From Bimastos eiseni (lineage: Eukaryota; Annelida; Clitellata; Crassiclitellata; Lumbricidae), in the NCBI GenBank assembly GCA_959347315.1, contig OY365809.1, positions 8,841,588 through 8,905,587 of the forward strand: a DNA stretch of 64,000 nt. The letters run 5' to 3'. A program made the translations under genes and the position numbers. Shown piece after piece: positions 11,801 to 24,074 of this stretch. Below the pieces are notes generated by a model. The model was not told where the DNA came from. It saw nothing but the letters and a program-made list of their open reading frames with translations, and did no database searches. Position 1 is the stretch's first letter, and the number at the start of each line of letters is the position of its first letter.

Positions 11801-14800
11801 CCCTTTGCGCTTCAGTGTTGTTAATCCACATCTTTTCAGCCTTTCTGCATCGCTCAAATCCTTGTAACCACGAATCATTTGTTTTAGGTCTTCTTTGCAC
11901 TTTCTCCTGTTTTTCTATGTCCAGTTTCAGATATGAACTCAACGACTGTATGCAGTATTCCAACTGTGACCGAACCAGTTATTTATACAATTTTAATATT
12001 AAATCCTTTCTGTGTAACCAGTTCTTCTTAATTCTATTAATTTTTTCCCAATTTAATATGAAAACTATGTTGTTTCTCCTCCCATATGCATCACTGAGCA
12101 CTTCTCCAAAGTAAAGCATTACAAATTCAGCCTATTGTTATGAATGAACCGATTACAGCATGGGATAAAATCATATGTAGGCCTAACACTTGAAAGTGCC
12201 TAAATGTTTACAAATCAAGATTTTACAAATTGCCATTAGAGCAGTTGTTTCAAGTTGAAGTAATACATTATTGTATATCACACATCTCACCATTGTAGAC
12301 AAGACGCATTTAAGACTGGTTCGTGAGTTGTATGTAGGTATGTGTTAAGGTTTCTGGTGTGTTGCGTGCGTGCGTGCGTAGGATTTCCATAAACAGGTCA
12401 TTTGCATAAGACCAGTTAATCTTGGATTGGCTGTGTATAATAAGGCAAGAGCCGTTCTCTTCCCAGCATGCCACGGGAGAGGGAGTGTCTCAGCCTTCCA
12501 ATTTCCAATTAGTCTCCTTCGGACGGTGAAATTTCCAATTAAATCCTCCAAGAATTGATGTCACCATTCGGCTGCTGACAAAGACCTCTTCCTATTCCTC
12601 CATCCTGCATTCCCTCTTCCACTTGCTACTCCTCCTACCCCTACGCTACCTCCTCTTACTCATCCCGTTCCTTTCCCCGCCGATCTTCCTCGTCCTCTCC
12701 TCTAAATCCCTCAACTCCACCTCCAACTCCTCCCACCTCGCCTGTCGTTCCTCTTCACCCTAGTTATCCCCTCCTGTTCTCTCTTTTGTTTTCCACTTTC
12801 TTCCGCTGGAAAAGGCCCACTAGATCCTAGATCCGTCTCCGTCGTTACCCTACCCACTCGAGCGTCGTTCATTCCACCCCTATTTTGTTCCCACGGGTCG
12901 TCGGAAATTCACCCCAACGAGAACGTTTGGCGGACAGCGTTAATATCGGACCAGCTGTCGCTACTGTGAGGGGGTGAAGAGCGCGGGTCGTGGTCCGCCC
13001 TAATGACTCGTTTTGACAAGCGAAATGGACGACCGACGCGATATTAGAAATCTCCCCAATTCCATGGAAGTAATCCAGGAATTCCGTCGGATTCTCTCAA
13101 GTATTTCTGTGTCCAGCGTTCGTTTCCTGGTCAAAGGGCACAAAATGGCTTAGACGCAGGGGAGGGGTTCCGCGAGAAATCGGAGTTTGGTGAGGGAAGG
13201 TAAAAATAAGGGAGGGTGCACCGACGTTGGAAATTCGTCTTTGGTAGAGAGGTTGGGATTGAAATTGAAAGGACGAAAATGTGGTTGTAGCCAGTTCAAG
13301 TAAAATTCTTTAGGGCAGAAAATAAAATTAATTCTGTAGAAACTGATTAAAAGTTAAGAGTACCTTCGATACAAAAGAAGGATCAAACGCTAGCTGAAGC
13401 AACATAAATGAAGGTAACATAATATAAAGAAAAAAGAGTTTGCAAGCAAGATACAATGTATACACATGGTAGGTCAATGTTTGACAAATTATTGTAGTGT
13501 AACAGATAAGCCATGGTCAAGTTAGGTCATCGTTAAAGCAGTAACTGGAATGGGTAAGGTGGTACGATGTAATGTAATATATCGGCTGTTTGTGAAAATG
13601 TAAATGAAAAGTCTTCCAAATTCATCATCACCACCTAAAATCTACGTCAGAAAGACAACCTCATTGGACCAGCGCTATATAAAAATCAAGTCCGCAAGAA
13701 ATAGTTTATATTGTATTGTTGCTGTTGTACGTGCTCTATTGCATGGTACTGTATTGCACGGGTTTGCATAGAGTATTGTATTTTTATTATTGTCTTTTCC
13801 GCAGCACTGGCAGTACTATACTACAATGGCTGAAGACAGGCCTGATTATTTTTTCTTCTTATTCCGGATCCGAAATGCGATGCTTTTAGATTCTGGAATC
13901 ACAAAAATGGTAATTCTGATGGGAAAAGGAGATTGGATGAGCGCTCGCAGGAGAAAAAGTGCGAAGAGGCAGATGCAGGATATTACAAACAGAAAGATAG
14001 TATCAACGCCTGAAAGAAAAGCGGCAGATGCACAATAGAGATAGTATCTATGAAAAAGAGACAGAGACAGACAGACGCAGAGAATGGGACAGAGAGGCAG
14101 ATTCAGAGGCAGAGATAGAGAAATACAGAGTTTGAGGGCATCGAGTGAATAAACTCAGCCGAAGGAGACCATCTCGATCTTTGAGCCGTTGCACAGAAGG
14201 CACAACGCGTCGACTGTTCTTTCTATGAATACGTGGTCGGAAAATTCCGGAAATTGTCTTCTCGCCTTGGTTATCTCTAGCATTTTGTCTCTGTCTCTGT
14301 CTGTCCGTCTGTCTCTCTCTTTCACTTATTCAGATTTCTATTCGTTGGTTAGTGTCACTCTTTCTTCCTCTCATCCATCCATCCATCTATCCACCCATCC
14401 ATCCATCTGTTCGCTCGCCCTTCCTTCATTCCTTCTTTAAGTTAATCCCTTATTAATCTTCATTTTTCAGGCAGTTAGCAAGTTCAGGAACAAAGTTTTT
14501 GTTTCTGCGACTTTCTATTCGGTTCAGTTTATGAAGGATCTGGGACACACGAGACTCAAAACCAATCTCAAGAGATAGGTTTCCTTCGGCTGAGTTCATT
14601 CACTCTTTCATTAGCTCAGCGGGCCATACATCAACTTCGGTTCTATATACTTCCAGACTGCGAAACTCGGTTCATTCGACTGCCGTTGCCCGCATGAACT
14701 TTCTGTAGCGCAGTGAATGGCTGGTCTAAAAATTCCGGTGGCCTTGGTAGATGGAAGTGATGTTTTGTGGTTGCCCGAGGTATTTGAGTCGACCTTGCCT

Positions 14801-17800
14801 TACCTCGTTATATAATATTATTGCATTGCTAACTTGGCGAGGGATTCTACAGATACGCTTGCGATGAAACAGCAAAGAATCTACAATTTAGTGGCGTTAG
14901 GTGGGAAGAGCCTCTGACTAGTAATCATGGAAATGCGCTATACGAATGTTCCGAATGTTCCGAATTGATGAGTCACTGGCGATGCTTCTATTCTTTGGTT
15001 TAGAGACAATATCTCACGCAACATCGGCAGATGACGTGGCGTATTTCATGGCGACAGATACATTGGCTACATTGTTCAACTAGCAATATCCGCGTATCCG
15101 ATAAACCTCATCAGCTGCGAGATAATTATTACCACTGCGTAAATAATAAAATGACGATTGAGCGTGGTTTCTGTTTAAAGGTAGCTGTGTCATTATGACG
15201 GTGATTGGCTTCTCCCTCCTCACACATTCAGGCCTTGATCTGACACCACTCGAAAGCAGCAGTGGTGGCACAGATGAATATCCAGTATCGGTCAACAGTT
15301 GTAAACTCTGTCACTATTTGGACTTTGACAGTGCCAGTCCAAAGCCTGGAGAAAGGAGGAGGGGACACCAAATCATCCTCGATATGGAACGGTGTCGTTA
15401 AAAATCAACAGCGTCAACAATTGTATTAGTTAGTGTGCAAGTGTGTTAACTGCCAATCATTGAGACTGGTACCCCAGTGGCACATTTCTAAGTGACGATC
15501 AAACATAACAGATGCCCGAATAAATATCGTCTGTAAAACCGGTTCTTAGTAGATATAACTGAATTTCAGACAGCGTCTAACGACATTTTGTGATTGTGAT
15601 GACTTTCAGCGTCAACGTAGCTCATCCGTTGCATTGTATATAGGCCTACCGATGCAGACATTGAAACTCATGCTTATAAGAGAAGGTCGATGCATATAAA
15701 TGGAGCTGCTACCCTCTTTGTCGACTGTTGCTCAGTCAATCAGCCAATCGTTCCACGGAGAGAGAAACTGTTTATGACAATTTTTAACGCAACCGTGTCA
15801 TGTATGATGTAATTGAATAAGCTTACCTGACGAGTAGTGATATATCTTTCAGCAAGGTCTCTAAGTGGCGCAACTTATACGTTTACATTTACTACATTTT
15901 TGAACTAACACCGTCTTGACGATTGGTTTAATCGATTATGAGTATAGTGCATCTACAGTGTCGCTAAGGGATTTCCTAGGTTAAATAAGAGCAGCCAATG
16001 TAGCTCCAGTAAATAAATCTTTCATCAGGGAATTATAAACACTATCACTTCCGCAGTCATATAATTAATCTAAATTCACCGGTATCTCTACTGTGCTTCC
16101 ATCCACTTTCCCTTTCTCTATCAATCCGTCTAATTCTCTATCTCCCGACATCTACTCTTTGCCCATCCCTCCCTCCCTACATACCTCCTTCCTTCCCTCC
16201 CTCCCTCAATTCCTGTTTCTCCGTTTGCCCTTTTCTTTCCATTCCAATCAATTTTTCAAAGGTTGATCTGACGGTTGACTTCTTTCCGTAATCATCCTGT
16301 GATCCCAGACGCACTTCCTATCTCGACCCGACTCTCTGTATTTCTGTCTGTCTGTCTACCTGTGTGTCTATCTGTGCATCTGTCTATTTGTCTGTCTCTC
16401 AGTCTGTGTATGTAGCCGAAACAGATGCTATTTAATGCACGACCTTACTCGACGTCTTTCTTCGTCATAAAACACTCGCCTGTCATGTGAAATGGAAGCC
16501 GGAAATTTGGAATCCGTTCTTCATCCGGGCCTCATATAGATCTTCGTTTGTGATTCTCGGTCAGAAATTTCGTCTGCTCGATAATGGGCGCCGAACAGGA
16601 AGTCGCCGCTTCCCTCCCTCCGGCCTGCATCGCTTTCCAAGGGACAACTCGAGTCTCGGCGATCAGATCTGAGGTTGTGAGAAGCCTTCCACTTGGTATT
16701 TATGAATAATATCATCAAGCCAAAAATGTCAGCTGCGTCACTATAGTTACGCCCAAAGTCGGTCTATGGGCGTTGCTAAGCAACGTTGCTGTGCCCTGCA
16801 ACGCTGTATATGTAGTCTATATCTAGGTAGAAGAAATCATTATAGGCTACATATGCAACAAAGGCGGATTAGCGGAGTACAAGTCGTCACTCCATAAACT
16901 TGACCTTTCTCGGTCTTTTCTTGTTAATAAAATAACATAATTTTTTTTAATTTATCCCAGCAGTAGAACATGTGAGTAAAATACATTCATTGGTTATTGA
17001 CTGAAGTGGAAGCAATAGGGAACAAAAAGGGACGTAAAGGGACTGATATTTCCGCTTGTCGGGCTAGCGTTTTTTTTAAATACAGTAGGCAGCGGTATAA
17101 TATAAGACAATTTCGATCGATAACCGTAAACTTAACAAAATTTTAGTAGGCCTATAGGCCTATAGTTAAATAGGAGACAATTAGTGCACACGTATTATTC
17201 AAGCGAAATTATTAACAGACGACTTTCAATTTTTATTAAAAATACGAATTGTGGTTGCTTACGATTTAACTTCTAAAATTGTAGCTCACCATCGCTGTTT
17301 AGACACTATTTTGACCAATGAATAATAAGATAGTAGTACGACAGCATGCAAGAAAATAATTGCAATACTTTTTTACTGGATAGTTTTAAATGTCAAGTAA
17401 TAATGGCGTAAAGCATGGTAGTAGCGTCTAGGTCCATCTTCACTCAGCAAAGACTATCAATGTCGAATTTTTGTCGATATATTACAAATATTTACAAATT
17501 ACATTTTAACTTTAGCTCGAGGGTTAATTGAGATTAACAAATTAATTGCTCGTTAAATAGCAACGTCGTCAACTGCAATAATTATATCGTCGATGACCCA
17601 ATATTTGTTTCATTTTCATGCATCGAGTTTTGTTTGCAGACGATTAAGCAGGATTGTTCCAATAATGCCAACAGTGTAATCGTTAAGATACATCGGTTGA
17701 ATTCATTCATGCGCAAAACCGACTCACCTGAGGGACAATTTGTCAGTAATTCAATAAGGCATGCGGTCGGTGGTCAGTCTGACGGTCAGTCTAACGGTCA

Positions 17801-20618
17801 GTTTGACGGTCAGTTTGTTTGACCGTCTATCTATACGTCTATCTCTTAGCACATCTTTCCAAGTTTCTTTGTTTGACTGTCTGTCTGCTTGATTACCTGT
17901 CCGTCTGCAGTGCTGGTTACGTTCAAATTGGTAATCGTACTGATGATCCATATCCAGATATCCATCTGTCCGTCATTCAGTCTTCGCTTCATTAATCAAC
18001 CGTTTCATTCCGGCTCATTTAGACAAACCAATAAAATAATGGACCGACCATTCGTGACAACAGAACGCTTCTCTATCTGTCTGTCTGCCTGTCTGTCTGT
18101 CTGTCTGTCCAGCCATGCATCAGTACATTTATCCATCCCAATATCAGTCAGCATATCCATCCATGAATCCATCCGTCCGTCCGTCCGTCCGTTTGACTGT
18201 CTATTCAATCATTCCTCCATTGATTCATCTCTTCATTCGTCTATTCATCAAAACCATTAATTAATTAATTAATTAATTAATTAATTCATCCATTCATTCA
18301 TTCATTCATTCATTCCCCTCTCTATCCACCCGCCATTCATCCGTTAATTCAATCATTCATTGATAACTAAGGCTCATAGGCCTATGACGTTCCTTTAAGG
18401 TTATTATTAAGGATTGCTGCCGACTCCAGCATCCTTCCATTCATTCATAACTGCATCGGTTATTAGGACAGGTGTGCACCACAGCTGCACACGTGTACTG
18501 TTGCACTATGCTGCTCTTTCAGGCGCTTGAAACGCAACACGTATTAAAGAATTGTTGTATACCGAATTACAGTCCATTGGGCCTTCAGTTCATATTATTA
18601 TTAAAACAAAGCCTATTGTTATTTGTGAAAAACAACTGAGTAACTATGAGTTGTTATAATTCCATCACTGTCTCGCGCTAGTAACGCGTTCTTCTCGTTG
18701 CTTTTGGCTATGAGGCTTCATTTAGTGCAGAGGTGTCAATGATCCCACCTACGGGCCACTTCTGGCCCGCTGACGATGCTTTTACTGGTCCGCGGAACAT
18801 TGTCTATAAAGTCTACATATTTTTAGAAGAAAATCGGTTTCAAGGCTTAGTGAGTGCTATGTGTATTCCTGACTGATAACGCAGATTAAAATTAAGATTT
18901 TAATGACCAGATTGATTTAGTTTTGAAAAAAAACTTATGGAGTCGAGCTCACCAAGCCCCTACCAGATCCCTAACTTGTTTTACTTTGGCATATCAGAAG
19001 TGACTTAGGGCAATGTCTCTGGTCTCCTTTGCCATCAAACTGTAGTCAAATAGAAATCATCAGCGCTATGGGAAAAGACCTTTGTACATCAAAGTGCGGA
19101 TCATATGCAGTTAGTTAAATAAAGAATATAGTTACTTACTTATTGTGTGGCCGGGCCGGGCCTAGGTAAAAGGCAGCGTTAATAGGTTCTTTCGAAAGGT
19201 AATAATAATACTATGAGTAAGCATTTGGGCCTACATTACCTACCAATTGCTCTCATTCGTAAATGAAATAATTTTATTGCATCAAAATTATTCATTTTAA
19301 TCAACGGACCTATAAGTCACTGGGCGTTATAAAACACTGAATCGTTGATAATTTCGCACTGCTAAACTAGAAAATTACCAATACAAAGGGCTGGTTACTC
19401 AGAGCAAGGTTCAGCTCTCGGCTAAGACGCATTTAAAACACCTTTCTCTGGTGCAATATATAGTGCATACCGCTTAATTTAAGTGAAAGTGCATCTTCAT
19501 CGTATACTTGTCAAGAAACTGCTTCTTCAAAATCCAAGCAATTGATGAAGTTATTGAGAAATTGAAAATGTTGACAGAATGATTTTTAAACCAACAGCGT
19601 TTGCGCATCGTCTATGTTGATAGTTAATGAGTTGAGTGAAAGGTGCGGAACTCAATTGCTTTACAAGGTCCCAAACTATAGTCTAGCTGCACTGAATAGG
19701 CCACTATTTCTACTCCAATGACGTAGGTATACTGGGGAATTGAACGTATAGTCATGTATTTCATGCATTTTTATTGCCAATAAATAACATGAGCTTTGAT
19801 CTACCCGTTAGTGAATTAATTTCGCATGTCTTGGCCTCTTGAGAGCAGAATCTGTGGCTGTGGACCAGTAAACCACTAAAATTCCTACTAGAAGATAAGT
19901 CCACGAGACAGAATGAACCCAATCCGTAAGACCTTATGATAGAAGATCAGTTCTTAAGATAGAAGATCAGTCCTTAATATAGAAGATCAGTCCTTAAGAT
20001 AGAAGATCAGTCCTTAGGATAGAAGATCAGTCTCTAAGATAGAAGATCAACCAATAGACCAGAAGACCAGTCCTTAGGACAGAAGACCATCCCGTGAAAC
20101 ACATGATCAGGCGTTAAGATCAGTGCGCATGCGTTACCTGCCATCGTTTGAATGTATCCGGTGTAGCAGGCCAGTCGAGTGGACCATATGTTCGGCAGAC
20201 AGAAGGTGACGAGGGAAGCAAAGCATCCGAGGATTAGGAGGACACATCCGCCGCCGTAGAGGACGCAGGCGATCTGCCAGGCATTGGAAGGCAGATGCGA
20301 CAGGTGGAAGTGACCTCCATGGATAGCGCAGATCTGGAGTGGTCCAGTCGTCTGGTGGTTGACCCCACTGCGGGCGAAGGCAGCGATCGCCCGGGTCCTC
20401 ATGTCTCGGATGCAGTAGTTGTACAGACCGAGACAGTCCTTCGTCTGCGGTTGGATGAACCAGAACGGTTGAGTGAAGCTGAAGGCGCAGCCAGCCGTGA
20501 CCATCATCGACAGCGTAGACCAGAGGATCTTGACGTGGATGGAGACCCGGCCGCAGAGGTGGATGCGACGAGCCGACGAACACACCTCCGAATGCTTACA
20601 GGAACCAGACTCAGACAT
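8640..20618 (-). CDS. LHFPL-family tetraspan membrane protein (two exons)
   Basis: Joining 20618-20138 to 8860-8640 gives a 702-nt CDS (233 aa) with a phase-1 splice (GCAG|GTAACG ... TTTCAG|CCGTT), the right size for the family (about 200-240 aa). Four membrane segments are visible at about residues 31-53, 112-138, 147-172 and 198-218. The first loop after TM1 carries FTQPFWFIQ and the claudin-like LGLYNYC motif. TM2 begins SNAWQIACVLYGGGC. After TM3 comes the family signature FPLGLDS...C...GGTCHVGWAYILGV. LHFPL proteins belong to the claudin/PMP22 superfamily and act as auxiliary subunits (LHFPL5 with the hair-cell mechanotransduction channel, LHFPL4 with GABA-A receptors). Which paralogue this matches cannot be decided. 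The start ATG at 20616-20618 opens a 28-residue N-terminus before TM1, so an internal Met or an upstream exon remains possible. Confidence 0.88.
9440..9700 (+). mobile_element. Very decayed LINE reverse-transcriptase fragment
   Basis: One open frame reads SRPTPLHNSVPRVFVQEYLL, then TLYTPPHP and SIDHYLYTQATPNF. This parallels the RT core GVPQGSVLGPLLFxLYTxPL...YADDTQL with heavy substitution: YADD has become YTQA. The assignment rests on spacing and residue pattern only, so confidence is modest. Confidence 0.4.
10140..11358. mobile_element. Non-autonomous DNA transposon-like element with terminal inverted repeats
   Basis: The left end starts GGGGCCGTTCACA (10140-10152) and continues G-ATTATATAACGC. 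The right end, read on the minus strand from 11358, starts with the same 13 bases and continues T-ATTATATAACGC, so 25 of 26 terminal positions agree. AAA occurs directly outside both ends (10137-10139 and 11359-11361), a possible 3-bp target duplication. Each end also carries a second GTTATATAAC palindrome and a G-rich or C-rich tract. There is no substantial ORF, so it is MITE-like. The superfamily is not assigned. Confidence 0.75.
11575..12110 (-). mobile_element. CR1-like LINE relic, reverse-transcriptase C-terminus
   Basis: On the minus strand the family landmarks appear in order but in broken frames: KCSVMHMGRRN, then LVRSQLEYCIQSLSSYLK, DIEKQEKVQRR, MIRGYKDLSDAERLKRCGLT, TLKRKGRRGNLIKAYKIING and LFKKMTGALGQKFFSAR. 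Frameshifts, a stop (LYK-stop-LVRS) and an apparent internal deletion show a dead copy. Confidence 0.85.
12390..12560. promoter_or_regulatory. Candidate homeodomain/POU-type regulatory block in the LHFPL intron
   Basis: A POU octamer ATTTGCAT (12400-12407) is followed by a perfect 12-bp direct repeat AATTTCCAATTA at 12500-12511 and 12530-12541, with starts 30 bp apart and AATTA homeodomain cores. GC content is higher than in the flanks. No experimental support; an inference from motif clustering. Confidence 0.3.
12585..12800. repeat. Polypyrimidine (CT-rich) tract
   Basis: Long run dominated by C and T on the plus strand (TCCTCC, CTCCTCCTAC and similar). Low-complexity sequence with no coding potential. 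Confidence 0.8.
12840..13140. promoter_or_regulatory. GC-richer non-coding block in the LHFPL intron
   Basis: Unlike the AT-rich intron around it, this block has many CpGs and compact motifs such as CCTAATGACTCG and a TAATCC (bicoid-like) core. No ORF explains it. It could be an enhancer or conserved non-coding element; only cross-species comparison would tell. Confidence 0.25.
14281..14420. repeat. CTGT and ATCC tetranucleotide repeats
   Basis: Degenerate (CTGT)n at about 14286-14315, then (ATCC)n at about 14372-14408. Simple sequence only. Confidence 0.8.
16135..16420. repeat. Pyrimidine-rich and CTGT/CTAT simple repeats
   Basis: CCTT/CCCT-rich sequence (16160-16210) followed by imperfect CTGT repeats (16335-16410). 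Confidence 0.8.
16480..16800. promoter_or_regulatory. Candidate regulatory block with a palindromic RFX X-box
   Basis: A GC-richer, repeat-free block ends with GTTGCTAAGCAAC at 16772-16784, a 6-1-6 palindrome matching the RFX X-box. A further AACGTTGCT follows immediately. It sits in the LHFPL intron 3.3 kb after exon 1. Function is inferred from the motif only. Confidence 0.35.
17772..17818. repeat. 12-bp tandem repeat GGTCAGTCTGAC
   Basis: Four near-copies of GGTCAGTYTRAC in a row. The unit is itself nearly palindromic (GTCAG/CTGAC). Confidence 0.8.
18065..18320. repeat. Compound tetranucleotide repeats (CTGT, ATCC/CCGT, TTAA, CATT)
   Basis: Successive short blocks: CTGT (18075-18108), ATCC/CCGT (18160-18190), TTAA (18258-18286) and CATT (18288-18315). 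No coding value. Confidence 0.85.
19931..20092. repeat. 20-bp minisatellite, unit GATAGAAGATCAGTCCTTAA
   Basis: About eight tandem copies, the last two diverged (GACCAGAAGACCAGTCC). It ends about 45 bp from the splice donor of LHFPL exon 1, on the intron side. Confidence 0.85.
20138..20618 (-). CDS. LHFPL-like exon 1 (residues 1-160, TM1-TM3)
   Basis: Begins with ATG (20616-20618) and ends GATGGCAG|GTAACG in phase 1. It encodes TM1 (ILWSTLSMMVTAGCAFSF), the large extracellular loop with LGLYNYC and several further cysteines, TM2, and the start of TM3 (GYIQTMA). A tandem repeat of a 20-bp unit begins only about 45 bp into the intron. Confidence 0.88.
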
Positions 20619-20624
20619 TTCACC

Positions 20625-20760
20625 GGCTGACTCAATGATTGACTCAATGACTGACTCTATGACTAGCTCAATGACGTATTGACTCAGTTATATTGACTGA
20701 TTCACAGACTCAGTGATAAACCGACTCACAATTAACTCGTTAATTGACTGATTGACAGAG
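20625..20760. repeat. Degenerate TGACTCAA/TGACTGA repeats upstream of LHFPL
   Basis: About a dozen imperfect copies of a TGACT(C/G)A core just upstream of the proposed LHFPL start. The core equals the AP-1 site TGACTCA in several copies, but simple-repeat origin is the more economical reading. Confidence 0.7.
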
Positions 20761-21837
20761 CTGGCGGTGTCTTATTACCGACCTTTGCTGTCTTCCTTCC
20801 GTATTTCTAGTTTTTTTCAAAAGTGTGTCATCGGCAAGATGAATTTTGTTGAGAATCTGTCAATCAGATTCTTCCGGTGACATTTCCACCTGCTTACCTT
20901 GAATTGAAACCCGGATGAACAGGTGGATACGACCAACGTTTTGGCGACTTATCACAGGATAACTTTTGACAATGATTCGAATACAGTGTGCACCAGAATC
21001 CTGAGATCTGCAGTTAAATTATCATTGACATCAGAAAAGTCACGTTTTTACAGCATTGCCAGTTCGATTCGATTTTTGGTTCACGGCAGTTTTATGCGTT
21101 GGAATTTCTTTTTCTCATGTTTCGTTTCGCTTCTTCTGATATTAAAGACTTAAAATCCTTGACGAATATGCAGATGATCCATCGTCACGTGGTTCGTGTT
21201 CCAGTTCATCCAAAGTCGTCTTCTCTTCCGCTAGTATTCCATCTCTTCCGTCTATCTCTCGCTGGTCGTTTGCTAACTGCGCAAAGGCCGATGACTAGGT
21301 GGCGCTGCAGCCAATAGCCAATGGCGATCGACGAGACCTGGAGTCACCGCCAGAAGGCGGACCTGCAGCGCCGCCTATCTGCATCACACGCTCCCTCTTA
21401 CGAGACCAGCTGCTGCTGCAGCCAATATAGATAGAGACTGCGACAATATGCGCGCATACTCCATCAATAGACCTTCATGTCTACTACAAACAGCGTCGGT
21501 GAATAAACTGGTCTCCATGACGTGACTTTTGTCTGGAGCTGAGAATTCTTGGAGATTTACATCATAGTAACCTAAATTACATTTATCGCTTTCTTTAAAT
21601 TATTGTCCTTATCGGCAGTAGACCTACTGCGATCCACGACGTGTGATGGGTGGTATACGGGTCAAACGGGTCCTATACGAGTCTCACATGGGAATTATGG
21701 GCCCATGGTCTATAAAGATTACCAGTTGGGAATGCTGGTGCGTATATAGTTACATACGCATGTAGGCTATCATGGTAGATTTTGCTATGATTGTACAGCG
21801 TTTCGGCAGTATATATATTTTTTACAATATATATATT

Positions 21838-22150
21838 GTTTCTCGTTGCAGTCTTGGTTGTGCTCCATCTTACTTGCGTGATCTTTGCTGCCCATTGTCT
21901 GCCGTTGAAGCGCGTCGGGTGCTTCGCTATGCAACGAGGTGTGAGTTTCTAGTTCCACGTGCTCGCTTGGCTATTAGGCAGCGCTGTGTATTCTTGGTTG
22001 TTGGCCCTTCAATTTGGACTTCTATTGCTCGTAGCCCAACCGTCAAGTATTTACAAGATCCTCAAGTCCTTTTTCTTTAGTCATGGCTGGGCTGCTTCTG
22101 AGTAGGTTTCTGATGTGGCGCTATATAAATGCTCTGAATGAATGAATGAA
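21838..22150 (+). mobile_element. L2-clade LINE relic with 3' end
   Basis: One frame reads LGCAPSYLRDLCCPLSAVEA, then VLRYATRCEFLVPRARLAIR and FLVVGPSIW. These are the standard C-terminal landmarks of L2/CR1 reverse transcriptases (APxYLxDLCxP, VPRARxxxRQR, VVGPxxWN). It ends in the 3' signature GGCGCTATATAAAT (22117-22130) and a (TGAA)n tail. 5'-truncated. Confidence 0.85.
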
Positions 22151-22287
22151 TATATATCTATATATGGCCGCTCTCAAATATGTACATGCTAAGTGTCTCA
22201 AAATGCATTTGTTTTGATCTGTTAGATGGTCATGTGAATTCATACAGCGCTCTTTGTAAAGCAAAAAATGCGCTATATTAAGTGTGC

Positions 22288-22370
22288 TGATCAATCCATC
22301 CATCCATCAATCAATCAATCGATCCTTCAATCAATCAATCGATTGATCCTTCAATCCATCAGTTCATCCA
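22288..22370. repeat. ATCC/ATCA tetranucleotide repeats
   Basis: Alternating short runs of ATCC, ATCA and ATCG. Simple sequence. Confidence 0.8.
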
Positions 22371-22451
22371 TCTGTTGCTACTTCCTCTGGCAGACGAAGC
22401 AAAAGATAAAAACAGAGCCTCTTCCACTCTCTTCCCTGGCCAGAGGATGCA

Positions 22452-22485
22452 ATGGCTGCTGCTGCAGCTGCTGCTGCTGATGCTG
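22452..22485. repeat. CTG-rich triplet tract
   Basis: Imperfect CTG repeats, followed by a short homeodomain-core-rich stretch (AATTAATTACCGCTAATTGC) around 22538-22557. Confidence 0.75.
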
Positions 22486-23636
22486 CCATCAGATGAACTG
22501 CAGAGAAGAGCAAAGAATCTGCTGCGACACGGGAACAATTAATTACCGCTAATTGCGCTTCGTCCATTCTCTCTAATGACAAAAGACGATCTGTTTGACA
22601 AAGGAATCTACATCGCAGTAATATACCCCGTTGTCGATCGAGTCATAGCCTCGATCTGAATGCGCCAATGAGGAGTCATTTGCAATCGCCTGCCATTAAC
22701 GAGTCACTCTGTGTATCCTTTGTGCATCTACACTGTATAATGTACATGTATCGTTGCCTTGGTTAGCTTCCGACATCTAAAGTGAAATAGCAAAATATGT
22801 GATGCCTCTATTTCCATTGACCTCGTCTGACAGATTAACTCAAGCTACATATAGCTATACAATTTAGGAGGAATGATTCTTTATCCACAGTTTTCAGTGT
22901 TAGCCCTGACTCCCATTTATACAGAATAATTTCTTTGCTACAATTTTACTTACCGGTCTTTTTCAATACGTCGTATAGGACTAGTCTAGAGATTGGACCT
23001 CTTAGTTACTGCCTTCGGAGGCGCCTGAAGACTTGTCTGTCCTCCGTTTAGCTGTGCATTGAGCCGTGGGTGCCTATGATATCGCATGGCGCCATAAAAA
23101 GTTTCCAATACAATTGGATAAAATGCTAATCAACTTGCAATTAGAATTAGGTAAACCGCCCTGCAGTCGGTCCATGATTTGTTTCCCTCTCCGTGACTTG
23201 TCTGTCGAAATATGAAGATACGTAAGCTGGCTTCCAATGAGCTTTGATAATTTCGCTAAATGTGTTACCCCTCCCTATTAATCTTGCTCTTCCTTCCGAA
23301 ACCACTTTTGTCTCAATGCCCCTAAACAGCATTTCAACAAATTCATAATAATTTTTAACTGTTGCTTGCGAATCCACTATGATGATCGATGAGAATCCAA
23401 GCAATCAACAAATCGCTTAACGATAACAATTGGCTAAATGACATCCATCGATTAGAATCAGAATGTTGCTGTTTGTGAGATATCAGTATTCGCAAATGCA
23501 GAATGCTAAATGATTTACCTACTTACCTTATTCAAAACCAAATGCTCCTTATATGGAAATCTATTCCTCTGTATATCATCAAATGCTAGCAAATCATACA
23601 ATCCTCACAAATCCTACCCATCCCCAATCCTCCTTC

Positions 23637-23712
23637 TATCAACCTCCTCTCCTCCACTGCTCCTCCTCCTCATCTTCCTCCTCCTCCTCCTCCCATTTCT
23701 CATCCACCCCAC
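23637..23712. repeat. TCC triplet repeat
   Basis: Imperfect CTC/TCC repeat with no supported coding role. Confidence 0.8.
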
Positions 23713-24074
23713 CTCATACAAGCGCCTCACTTTGAAGTTGTATCCGGGTCTATCTTTCTAAAATCTAATTGGCACTCGCCTGCCGCATGCATCTGCGGCC
23801 ATCCCAATGTGCCGCTATATAAATTCGCATGTACCACACCTACATCACGGATACAGATGAACACAACATAAATATATTTTGTGCAGTAAAGCGAGGGAAT
23901 GTTGAAGAGCCGTCGGTGATTTGAATCGAAATGCTGTTTGCCAATGCGTATAGAAATCTCATTTTCTCAGCCATCTGTCGACATTGCAGTTAGTCGTCTG
24001 CTTAGGGGAGAGAGGATGGGGAAAGGATGAGCCACCAGTCAACTGCAGGGGCTTAAATCCACGAGGGGATGAGG

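Larger units (their letters stand above)
8861..20137 (-). other. 11.3-kb intron of the LHFPL-like gene
   Basis: No coding exon is supported inside. It holds a decayed LINE piece (about 9440-9700), a TIR element (10140-11358), another LINE relic (about 11575-12110), candidate regulatory blocks (about 12390-12560, 12840-13140, 16480-16800), simple repeats (about 14280-14420, 16135-16420, 17770-17820, 18065-18320) and the 20-bp tandem array at 19931-20092. The rest is featureless AT-rich sequence. Confidence 0.7.

Noticed and set aside
19931..20092. CRISPR-like array (regular repeats)
   Set aside because: Units are contiguous with no unique spacers and the genome is eukaryotic; it is a minisatellite.
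20625..20760. AP-1 enhancer from clustered TGACTCA motifs
   Set aside because: The motifs belong to a degenerate TGACT-type simple repeat, so clustering is expected without function.
23147..23404. 85-codon minus-strand ORF
   Set aside because: Tested as a SCUBE C-terminal exon; it does not match the family tail, which was found at 29109-29258. No other family recognised.
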